DNA of 7,443 bases from Candidatus Dadabacteria bacterium RIFCSPHIGHO2_12_FULL_53_21. Lineage in GTDB: Bacteria > Desulfobacterota_D > UBA1144 > Nemesobacterales > UBA2774. The position numbers were made by a program, and so were the translations under genes. Each line of letters opens with the position of its first letter. The stretch's first letter is position 1. The notes beneath the pieces are model-generated. The model was not told the origin of the DNA. It was given only the letters and a program-made list of their open reading frames with translations, and made no database searches. Where the stretch lies: the NCBI GenBank assembly GCA_001775255.1, contig MFCJ01000038.1, forward strand, positions 1-7,443, given 5' to 3'. Positions 1 to 6,525 of this stretch are shown here, in pieces.

Positions 1-49
1 CGAGAATAACGGACGTAATTTCAACTAGCCGGGAAAGCTGAAATAGAAA

Positions 50-1084
50 ATGCAGGATATTAATGTCGGCCTCATTGGGTGTGGACGTATCGCGAGCCTG
101 GTATACCTTAATATACTGAAAAAGTTACCGGGGCTGCGACTTGCCGCGATTGCCGAATCAGACGCAGTGAAGAGAGAAAAAGCCGGAATATCGGCGCCTC
201 ACGCAGCGCAGTTCTCCGACTATCAAGACCTGCTGCGGGAACCTAACCTCACTGCTGTAATCATCTGCCTGCCTAACCAAATCCACTCAGAAGCCGCTAT
301 CGCGTCTTTCGAGAACGGCAAGCACGTCTACCTCGAAAAACCGATTGCGATAAACCGCACCCAGTCAGGTGAGGTAATCAGGGCATGGAAAGAGAGCGAT
401 CTTGTGGGTATGATGGGATTTAACCTGCGTTTCAACCCGCTATACGCATCGCTCAAGGGGCATATAGAAGCGGGAGCGGTCGGAGACGTGATCTGTGCGC
501 GGACCGTTTTTACATCCTCGGGCAGGGCTTTGCCGGAATGGAAAAAGAGCCGCAGCACTGGAGGCGGGGCGCTTTTAGACCTCGCGTCGCACCACGTAGA
601 CCTCATGCGGTATATACTCGGAAACGAGGTTATTCAGATTTCCGCCCGGATAAGATCGCATACAACCGAGGACGATATTGCCATACTTGAATATAAAACA
701 TCCGACGATATCGCGGTTCAATCCTACTTTTCCATAAGCTCGGCAGATGAGGACAAGATAGAGGTTTTCGGTACCCGGGGCAGGCTCTATGCCGACAGGT
801 ACAATTCACTGAATGTCGAAATTATAACCCAGGAGTCCCGAAAGCAGGGAATGTTATCGCATATGACAAGCAGCATTCGGTCGCTTCTTAGCAGCCCCAA
901 TATCAAGGACAAGTTATTTGCCCCGGGCAGGGAACCCTCATTTGAAATTGCGCTCAGCCACTTTGTTTCGGCCGTCAGGGGGATCGAACAAGCGAGACCG
1001 GACCTTATTGACGGGTACAAGTGCCTCGCGGTGTTGGAAGCAGCCGAAGAATCCGCGAGGACGGGTCATGTAATTTCTTTATGA
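50..1084 (+). CDS. Gfo/Idh/MocA family NAD(P)-dependent sugar oxidoreductase
   Basis: A 344-residue protein of the usual length for this family. It has an N-terminal Rossmann domain (about residues 4-120) and a C-terminal alpha/beta substrate domain (about 125-344). Visible motifs are the dinucleotide-binding G10-C-G12-R-I-A15, acidic residues E36/D38 at the end of the second strand, the family signature E96-K97-P98 with the catalytic Lys, and a GGG stretch at 171-173 followed by D177, H181 and D184 (the D-x3-H-x2-D active-site pattern). Family members oxidise or reduce sugars, inositols and nucleotide sugars in the cytoplasm. Next to glycosyltransferases, a role in making a modified nucleotide sugar (3-keto, 2,3-diamino or deoxy type) is likely, but the substrate cannot be read from the sequence. 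The ATG lies three codons before the first strand. No close Shine-Dalgarno is seen (only GGGAAA at 31-36), so coupling to an upstream gene is possible. Family assignment is firm; specificity is unknown. Confidence 0.95.
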   Translation: MQDINVGLIGCGRIASLVYLNILKKLPGLRLAAIAESDAVKREKAGISAPHAAQFSDYQDLLREPNLTAVIICLPNQIHSEAAIASFENGKHVYLEKPIAINRTQSGEVIRAWKESDLVGMMGFNLRFNPLYASLKGHIEAGAVGDVICARTVFTSSGRALPEWKKSRSTGGGALLDLASHHVDLMRYILGNEVIQISARIRSHTTEDDIAILEYKTSDDIAVQSYFSISSADEDKIEVFGTRGRLYADRYNSLNVEIITQESRKQGMLSHMTSSIRSLLSSPNIKDKLFAPGREPSFEIALSHFVSAVRGIEQARPDLIDGYKCLAVLEAAEESARTGHVISL

Positions 1085-1103
1085 GATTAGTAAAGATAAT
1101 GTC

Positions 1104-1133
1104 TTGAGTTATTCGACACATATACTCAATAAT
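1104..1133 (+). promoter_or_regulatory. possible sigma70-like promoter before the variant GT2 gene
   Basis: TTGAGT at 1104-1109 and AATAAT at 1128-1133 are separated by 18 bases. The predicted start, near 1140, would leave a short leader that still contains the GAGG at 1147. The same stretch has a 6-bp inverted repeat (TTGAGT 1104-1109 with ACTCAA 1124-1129), and a TATACT at 1121-1126 could serve as an alternative -10. The match is only moderate in AT-rich sequence, and the gene may simply be read through from upstream. Confidence 0.22.
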
Positions 1134-1146
1134 GATTAAACATACC

Positions 1147-1150
1147 GAGG
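1147..1150 (+). promoter_or_regulatory. ribosome binding site of the variant GT2 gene
   Basis: GAGG lies 6 bases before the ATG at 1157. It is the only gene start in the window with a normally spaced Shine-Dalgarno-like tetramer, and it supports that ATG over later Met codons (residue 9). Confidence 0.45.
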
Positions 1151-1156
1151 CCTGTC

Positions 1157-2140
1157 ATGAAAAATGATCAACCCCCACTCATGTCGGTAATAATCACAAC
1201 CGGCCCGGGATATGAATCAATCCGTACTACTATCAAATATCTGAAAAGACAGACTGTAAAGGAAAGTCTCGAAATTATTATCGTATCTCCAGCATTAGAG
1301 TGGTCAGCCGCAATCGAAGACGAGTTCAAGGACTTTTACAGCACAACCCTGATCGAGGCAGATATCGACACTGAGCTATACGATACATGGGTAACCGCTG
1401 TGCGCAGATCTAACGCGCCTATCGTGGTTTTCGGGGAAAACCATGCATTTCCGGAGCCGGAATGGGCAGAAGCGATAATTGAGGCACATAAGGGACCCTG
1501 GGCGGCCGTAGGCTGCGTTATCAAAAACGTCAACCCTGATAGTGTGAATAGCTGGGCCCAACTCTACATGACATACGGACGCTATACCGAACCTGTCGAG
1601 TCGGGGGAAATTAACGACCTTCCAGGACACAATACCTCCTACAAACGTTCGATATTACTGGATTACGGTGATGACCTTAGGGACATGTTCATCAGAACCA
1701 ATATAATGCACATGGACCTCCGGGCGCGGGGCTACCGTCTCTACATGGAAAATAAAGCCAAAACCGATCATCTAAATGTGTCAAAAACATCATCTATCTT
1801 GTCCGATTTGTTCTATAACGGCCAGCTATACACGGCCGCTCTCGCCCAGTATAAAAGATGGTCAATATCTAAGCGGATTCTCCACGCTCTACTCGAACCA
1901 CTGATCATCCTAAAACATTTCCGGGGTACCTTACAAAGTATCCGGCGCGCCGGACAATGGAACCAGCTCATACCGGCAGCCCTGCCAATCATTGTGATAG
2001 GACTCGCAGCTCATTTTATGGGAAAATTACGGGGGTATGTGATAGGTTTCGGGAATGCACAACAGAAAACAAACAGCATTGAATTCGACAGGTTTAAATA
2101 TATCACTGAGCAGGATATAAAACGTGTAACGAACCTTTGA
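1157..2140 (+). CDS. variant family-2 glycosyltransferase without a canonical DxD
   Basis: A 327-residue protein with a GT-A glycosyltransferase fold suggested by its motif order. SVIITT (10-15) is the first strand of the nucleotide-binding half. The strand PIVVF (88-92) leads into G-E94-N95-H96 and then F-P-E-P-E-W103, the place where family 2 usually has D-D-D-x-x-P-x-P-x-W. LPGHNTSYKRSIL (155-167) is the acceptor-side loop. D187 through R191-G-Y-R-L with H205 resembles the usual ED..RGYRL..H end of the catalytic domain. A hydrophobic stretch at about 271-288 and a weaker one at about 241-255 suggest membrane attachment on the cytoplasmic face. The metal-binding Asp pair is replaced by Glu-Asn-His, so metal use or even activity may differ. 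As I recall, related proteins carry E-D-H here, which would make this a subfamily trait. It sits 26 bases (or with overlap) before the GT4 gene, so the two are probably co-transcribed. Donor and acceptor are unknown. Confidence 0.85.
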   Translation: MKNDQPPLMSVIITTGPGYESIRTTIKYLKRQTVKESLEIIIVSPALEWSAAIEDEFKDFYSTTLIEADIDTELYDTWVTAVRRSNAPIVVFGENHAFPEPEWAEAIIEAHKGPWAAVGCVIKNVNPDSVNSWAQLYMTYGRYTEPVESGEINDLPGHNTSYKRSILLDYGDDLRDMFIRTNIMHMDLRARGYRLYMENKAKTDHLNVSKTSSILSDLFYNGQLYTAALAQYKRWSISKRILHALLEPLIILKHFRGTLQSIRRAGQWNQLIPAALPIIVIGLAAHFMGKLRGYVIGFGNAQQKTNSIEFDRFKYITEQDIKRVTNL

Positions 2141-2166
2141 ATTGGAGTTTAACGGATTTCTTAACG

Positions 2167-3351
2167 ATGAAAATCTTACTTATTAACGATTATGGGATCC
2201 CTCAGGGCGGCGCCGAGATACAAATGTTCAGGCTGCGCCAACTGCTTCGAGAAAAAGGACACGATGCCAGGATACTCACGAGCAGCGTACTAGACGGGAA
2301 TTTAAGAAACGGCGCGGACTATCAATGCCTGGGTACCGTTTCGTCATTTCGTACACTGCTCCAAACATTCAATCCTTGGGCATATTTCAAACTTAAGAAT
2401 GTATTGAGAGAATTCAGACCCGACATAGTACATGTCAAGATATTTCTAACCCAACTTTCCCCGACAATCTTGCCGCTCTTGAAAGACATACCCTCACTTT
2501 ATCACGTAGCATGGTACCGCCCGGTCTGCCCCACGGGGACGAAATTTCTTCCGGATGGAAATATCTGCACGGTAAGTGCGGGCATCTCTTGTTACAGGAA
2601 CAGATGCGTGCCGATGAGGGACTGGGTCCCTCTCATGATCCAAATGAGACTATTCAAGCAATGGCGAAGCGTATTCAATATGATATTAGCCAACAGTGAA
2701 TCCGTGAGGGACACATTATTACTGAACGGTATCGACGGGGTGGAAGTGCTTCACTACGGCATACCCGGAAGGCCAACAAGCCCTTCATTATTGGAAAACC
2801 CGACCGTCGTATACGCAGGGCGTCTCGTTAGGGAAAAAGGCGTCGACATACTGCTTCGCGCATTCGCGAAAACAACGGAGCAGTTACCGTCTGCCAAACT
2901 CCTGATTGCCGGTGATGGGCCAGAAAGTGAGAAATTAAAGCATCTGATCAGTGATTTGGATTTATATTCGAATGTTACCTTTCACGGACATCTATCGCAT
3001 TCGGAACTCGAGAACGTGCTCAGCCGCGCGTGGGTGCAGGTAGTGCCCTCCGTCTGGGCGGAGCCTTTCGGCATAACGGTTGTCGAGGCCATGATGAGAG
3101 GGACGGCGGTAGTAGCGAGCGACTCGGGGGGACCGAGAGAAATTATCGAAAACGGAAAGAGCGGTTTCCTTGTGCCTCCGGGAGACGTGGATGCGCTCGC
3201 GGAAAAGTTACTCCTGCTTCTGAGTGACAGGAATCTATCTGAAACCCTCGGCAGAGCAGGACGCAACATCTCGGAATCGAGATTCAGCGAAGAGTTGTTT
3301 CTCGGCAAGCTGCTCGACATTTATGAGAGACTTTTAGTGAGAGCTGCATGA
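2167..3351 (+). CDS. GT4-family (GT-B fold) glycosyltransferase
   Basis: Counted from the ATG at 2167, this is a 394-residue retaining GT-B glycosyltransferase. The N-terminal acceptor domain starts with MKILLINDYG and has the glycine-rich G14-G-A-E17 loop. The C-terminal donor domain shows V-Y-A-G218-R219-L, K224-G225, I-A-G-D-G (247-251), and the E299-P-F-G-I...E307 pair (the EX7E motif, binding the nucleotide and the donor sugar). Family members transfer hexoses or related sugars to lipid-linked or growing glycans in the cytoplasm. A four-cysteine insert lies in the acceptor domain (C121, C134, C142, C147). Start choice: the same frame opens with TTG at 2137, overlapping the previous stop by 4 bases and adding ten residues. 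Those residues (NWSLTDFLT) do not look like a GT4 start, so ATG 2167 is preferred. A GGAG at 2144-2147 is 19 bases from that ATG, which is long for either choice. Sugar specificity is unknown. Confidence 0.94.
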   Translation: MKILLINDYGIPQGGAEIQMFRLRQLLREKGHDARILTSSVLDGNLRNGADYQCLGTVSSFRTLLQTFNPWAYFKLKNVLREFRPDIVHVKIFLTQLSPTILPLLKDIPSLYHVAWYRPVCPTGTKFLPDGNICTVSAGISCYRNRCVPMRDWVPLMIQMRLFKQWRSVFNMILANSESVRDTLLLNGIDGVEVLHYGIPGRPTSPSLLENPTVVYAGRLVREKGVDILLRAFAKTTEQLPSAKLLIAGDGPESEKLKHLISDLDLYSNVTFHGHLSHSELENVLSRAWVQVVPSVWAEPFGITVVEAMMRGTAVVASDSGGPREIIENGKSGFLVPPGDVDALAEKLLLLLSDRNLSETLGRAGRNISESRFSEELFLGKLLDIYERLLVRAA

Positions 3352-3363
3352 AAGTATAGTTAC

Positions 3364-3414
3364 CGACCGGGATTCATTCTCTCATGAGATATACCGAATG
3401 AAGGAACCGGGTCG
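3364..3414 (+). repeat. long imperfect inverted repeat (hairpin) before the HTTM-like gene
   Basis: The outer arms are CGACCGG (3364-3370) and CCGGGTCG (3407-3414), pairing over 7 bp with one bulged G. The inner arms are TTCATTC (3373-3379) and GAATGAA (3396-3402), a perfect 7 bp. The palindrome TCTCATGAGA (3380-3389) sits in the loop. The structure fills most of the 72-base gap after the GT4 gene. The purine run AAGGAA (3401-3406) lies in the 3' arm and internal loop. Only three T follow the structure, so it is not a good intrinsic terminator. A 5' leader structure or an mRNA processing site is equally possible. Confidence 0.5.
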
Positions 3415-3423
3415 TTTATATAT

Positions 3424-4923
3424 ATGAATATCGGCAGGATAAAGACGACGCGAGAAGAATCATTATCGGACGATAGATTCACTATATTTTCATTCCTATG
3501 GGCAGCTGCCGTAATTTTTCACCTCGGGAAATGGAACATCTGGCTTCATTCCCCGGTTTCTTTCGCGCTCGGTGTCTCGGCCGTATCCGTTATTTTGAAA
3601 CCCTCCTCTGCGTACAGGTTTTATATATTAATTATACTGCAGCTCATCGATGCCTTTGAAAAAATGCCGTGGATTTCAAACCACTGGCTGTTCGCGTCAG
3701 TCGTTAACCTTACTATTCTGGTATCGGCACTGGTCCTTATTATCTCAGCCAGGAATACGGGTATCGACAGGTCCAGATTGTTTAATACGTTCGCTCCCGC
3801 CCTCAGGCTCGAACTCGTTTTACTCTACTTCTTCAGTCTCTTTCACAAACTCAATACGGGTTGGTTAGATCCGGCCGCCAGCTGCGGCACCAGAATCTTC
3901 TTATCATCGTTCAATCATCCGGGATTCCTTCAATCACCCCTCGTCTCGGAAACCTTGCCCATATACGGTACTTTGGCCGTGGAATGCATGATACCTCTTT
4001 TTCTCCTGACGGGCAGGCTGCGGATTGCCGGAATAATCATCGCACTATTCTTCCATTTTATGCTGGGAATGTTTGAATACTACAACTTTTCGGCGGTCAC
4101 ATATGCGATGCTTTTTCTATTTACACCCGACAATACTCCGGAAAGACTCCTGGAGCTGTGGAACGGCTCGAGGATACGGGAACTATATAAATACTCCATC
4201 GATACAGGATTGATCGCAAAGGTGAAAGCACCGGTTTTGATAGTGACAGGCGCTGCCTGTTTGGCTCTTTTAATTTACACAAAACTAAATTATCCGAGTG
4301 TACAGCCGTTCATAGATCCGATAGAGGTTTGGACACTCAGAAAACCGAGGCTTTATTACGTCTTCCTCGCACTCTGGGGGTTATACGGCAGCGCTCTGAT
4401 TACCGTATTCCTGTTTACGCTTCGAAAGGGGAAACCTTTACGCTATGGGACGAGCCGATATTTCATTCCCGTCTATAAAATATTAATGTTGTTCCCGCTC
4501 ATCATCGCAATCAACGGCGGAAGCCCCTATCTCGGCCTCAAAACACAAACCGCATGGTCCATGTTCAGCAACCTGCGTACCGAGGGGGGATCTACAAACC
4601 ATTTGATTATCCGGCATCCGTATTACCTGGCTGATTTTCAGAACGACCTGGTTGAAATAAAGTATTCCACCGACCCCCGTCTCAGCGCTTTTCATGAGAA
4701 AGGGTATTTAATTCCATATTTCGAGCTCAGACGCTATATGAGCATGAATGTTAGACCCGAATCTGATGAAAACAAGCTCGAATATGTCAGGAAAGGCTCT
4801 GATAAAAAGGTATCAAAGCCCGGCGACGATCCCGCGCTCTTCGAGCCGGAGAATTACTTCCTCCGGAAGCTCCTGTCCTTCAGACCCGTCCCATCCGGCA
4901 ACAGCGGTGTTTGTCAGCACTGA
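3424..4923 (+). CDS. HTTM / vitamin K-dependent carboxylase-like integral membrane protein
   Basis: A 499-residue polytopic membrane protein. Hydrophobic segments lie at about 20-36, 45-58, 66-77, 89-108, 128-141, 179-196, 199-215, 222-234, 269-286, 309-333 and 346-363, so roughly ten or eleven spans. A soluble C-terminal part follows (about 370-499). The block F140-H-K142-L-N...W147-L-D-P, then C154, matches the bacterial HTTM family, whose eukaryotic relative is the vitamin K-dependent gamma-glutamyl carboxylase. I also recognise the later W379-S-M-F-S-N-L-R-T-E block and N392-H393-L from such proteins. The bacterial family is mostly uncharacterised, so a membrane-embedded oxidative or carboxylating role is possible but unproven. 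No plausible protein substrate is visible nearby; the neighbours suggest glycan work. The ATG at 3424 has no close Shine-Dalgarno and is preceded by TTTATATAT. The family is moderately sure and the function is not. Confidence 0.82.
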   Translation: MNIGRIKTTREESLSDDRFTIFSFLWAAAVIFHLGKWNIWLHSPVSFALGVSAVSVILKPSSAYRFYILIILQLIDAFEKMPWISNHWLFASVVNLTILVSALVLIISARNTGIDRSRLFNTFAPALRLELVLLYFFSLFHKLNTGWLDPAASCGTRIFLSSFNHPGFLQSPLVSETLPIYGTLAVECMIPLFLLTGRLRIAGIIIALFFHFMLGMFEYYNFSAVTYAMLFLFTPDNTPERLLELWNGSRIRELYKYSIDTGLIAKVKAPVLIVTGAACLALLIYTKLNYPSVQPFIDPIEVWTLRKPRLYYVFLALWGLYGSALITVFLFTLRKGKPLRYGTSRYFIPVYKILMLFPLIIAINGGSPYLGLKTQTAWSMFSNLRTEGGSTNHLIIRHPYYLADFQNDLVEIKYSTDPRLSAFHEKGYLIPYFELRRYMSMNVRPESDENKLEYVRKGSDKKVSKPGDDPALFEPENYFLRKLLSFRPVPSGNSGVCQH

Positions 4924-4932
4924 TCCATGACC

Positions 4933-4942
4933 TGATATATCA
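4933..4942 (+). repeat. 10-base palindrome after the HTTM-like gene
   Basis: TGATATATCA is a perfect palindrome ten bases after the stop codon. A short TGGG/CCCA hairpin follows (4946-4949 with 4955-4958). Neither is followed by a T run, so I do not call a terminator. The position just upstream of the -35-like hexamer at 4961 would suit a small operator, but that is only a guess. Confidence 0.25.
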
Positions 4943-4960
4943 TCGTGGGCCGCTCCCAAA

Positions 4961-4988
4961 TTGAAAGAGTATTAAAACCATTTATAAT
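4961..4988 (+). promoter_or_regulatory. sigma70-like promoter before the phosphatase-superfamily gene
   Basis: TTGAAA (4961-4966) and TATAAT (4983-4988) are separated by 16 bases. This is the closest match to the sigma70 consensus seen in the window (five of six and six of six). Transcription would start at about 4995-4997, leaving only 5 to 7 bases before the ATG at 5002. No Shine-Dalgarno is present in the 30 bases before that ATG, which fits a leaderless or nearly leaderless message. If the organism uses a different primary promoter consensus, this call fails. Confidence 0.5.
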
Positions 4989-5001
4989 TGATTCTCACTA
5001 A

Positions 5002-6525
5002 ATGACACCCTATAAAGAACACCCTCCGCTGGTTATAATAGGCATCGATGCCGGTGACCCCGTATTTATAGAAGAGTGGGTCGATCAAGGTCATTTGCCG
5101 AACATTTCCTCCGTCATGAAAACCGGCCTATGGGGCAGGACAGCGGGGCCGGAGCTTGTTACGGAGCACGGGGTATGGATTTCGCTTTTAAGCGGTATTT
5201 CGCGGAGCCGGCACGGTTACTACTACTTCAGGCAGCTGATACCCGGGACATACGATCTAAAATCAGTAACTGGGCTCGATATAGACGCACCTCCCCTCTG
5301 GTCACATTTAATCGGAAGGAATAAAAAAACCCTTGTTATCGATGCAGCCGACACGCGTCTTTATAAAGGGCTTGCGGGAATCCAGATCGCAAACTGGGCG
5401 ACTCACCATAATTGGGACCCGTACCATTTTGTTACCGCATCCGAGCCGCCATCAGTAATGGATGAGATAAGTAAGGAATACGGACAGAAGCTCTTAACCG
5501 TGGAGAACCATCACAGCACTTTCGAAGAAGACGTAGAAATATACAGGAAATTATTAATAAATGTCAGGATAAAAGGCGAGATGTGCCGTTATCTCATCAA
5601 TCGAGACAAATTCGATCTCTCTTTAATGATCTTCGCCGAGTCACACGCGGCAAACCACCAATTCTGGAAATACCATCCGAAAAACAGAGACATTGGCGAA
5701 GAGGATTGCGAACTGACATATGCCATCAGAGACGTATACAAGGCGATCGACACCGAAATCGGGCTGATACTCAAACAATACGACAACCCTAATATCTCGA
5801 TCGTGTCATCAGTCGGCATGGAAGACGATTTTCCAAACGCGGCCCTGGGAGAAGCCTTTTGCAGGCAACTAGGCTATCAGGCGTCGCCCGAGAGAAGCTC
5901 CAACTCCTTCAGTCCTATAGACATAGCGCGCAGACTCCTCCCCGAATCGGTACGGATTGCGCTCAGCAAGCGCATGTCCCGGGAAAAAAGGGAGCAACTG
6001 GTTTCCGACATCTTCAGGAAGGGTACGGATTGGGACCGGACTACGGCTTTTTCGATACCTGTCTCATACACCAGCTTCATACGCGTTAACCTCAAGGGAC
6101 GAGAGCCACATGGAATCGTCGAACCCGGCAGTGAATATCATGCAATCGTTGACAGAATCGTGCGTGAACTGTATAAGTTGATCGACCCTGCAACAGGAAA
6201 ACCCGCCGTCGTCTCCGTCAACAAAACCGTAGAGATTTTTAATTGCGCTCCGCACGAATATCTCCCGGACATTTTTGTAGAATGGAAGCCCGGAAGATTC
6301 ATGGAACTGGTTCGTCATCCGGATGCAGAATTGAGACAGAAAAAACCCGAGTTCTTCAGGAGAAGCGACCATTCCTCTCACGGATTCTTCGCGTTGTCCG
6401 GACCTTCCGTAAAAAAATGCGGAAAAATCGACGACATAGAGGTTCTGGACATCGCCCCGACTTTTCTGTCACTTTTGGGCGAGCCTATCCCCGCAGTTAT
6501 GGCGGGAAATAAGCTCAATATTTGA
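5002..6525 (+). CDS. alkaline-phosphatase-superfamily protein with atypical metal ligands
   Basis: A 507-residue protein of the type I phosphodiesterase / nucleotide pyrophosphatase group. It begins with V-I-I-G-I-D16-A-G-D, the first metal-ligand strand, followed by G-H-L-P-N34. T54-E-H-G-V-W59, then S-G...R-H71-G72-Y-Y-Y-F, is the nucleophile region, with T54 the likely nucleophile. A-E213-S-H215-A-A-N-H219-Q-F-W stands where the family has D-x3-H. S269-S270-V271-G272-M stands where it has S-D-H-G. H457-S-S-H-G461 carries the last His ligand, and D483-I-A-P-T...L-L-G...P ends the domain. There is no signal peptide or membrane span, so it is probably cytoplasmic, unlike many phosphatases of this fold. 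Such enzymes hydrolyse or transfer phosphate, phosphonate or sulfate esters. Here it could act on a nucleotide sugar or a glycan substituent. Fold assignment is firm; catalytic activity and substrate are open because the second metal site looks degraded. Confidence 0.87.
   Translation: MTPYKEHPPLVIIGIDAGDPVFIEEWVDQGHLPNISSVMKTGLWGRTAGPELVTEHGVWISLLSGISRSRHGYYYFRQLIPGTYDLKSVTGLDIDAPPLWSHLIGRNKKTLVIDAADTRLYKGLAGIQIANWATHHNWDPYHFVTASEPPSVMDEISKEYGQKLLTVENHHSTFEEDVEIYRKLLINVRIKGEMCRYLINRDKFDLSLMIFAESHAANHQFWKYHPKNRDIGEEDCELTYAIRDVYKAIDTEIGLILKQYDNPNISIVSSVGMEDDFPNAALGEAFCRQLGYQASPERSSNSFSPIDIARRLLPESVRIALSKRMSREKREQLVSDIFRKGTDWDRTTAFSIPVSYTSFIRVNLKGREPHGIVEPGSEYHAIVDRIVRELYKLIDPATGKPAVVSVNKTVEIFNCAPHEYLPDIFVEWKPGRFMELVRHPDAELRQKKPEFFRRSDHSSHGFFALSGPSVKKCGKIDDIEVLDIAPTFLSLLGEPIPAVMAGNKLNI

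Noticed and set aside
1104..1129. TTGAGT/ACTCAA inverted repeat as a terminator of the oxidoreductase gene
   Set aside because: The stem is only 6 bp and AT-rich with a 14-base loop and no T run; it fits better as an incidental part of a promoter region.
2982..3320. Minus-strand open frame of 112 codons inside the GT4 gene
   Set aside because: It is opposite the EX7E donor domain, is Ser/Pro-rich, and is a typical shadow of a coding strand.
6064..6381. Minus-strand open frame of 105 codons inside the phosphatase-superfamily gene
   Set aside because: It lies wholly opposite a clearly coding gene whose motifs continue through it; no independent support.
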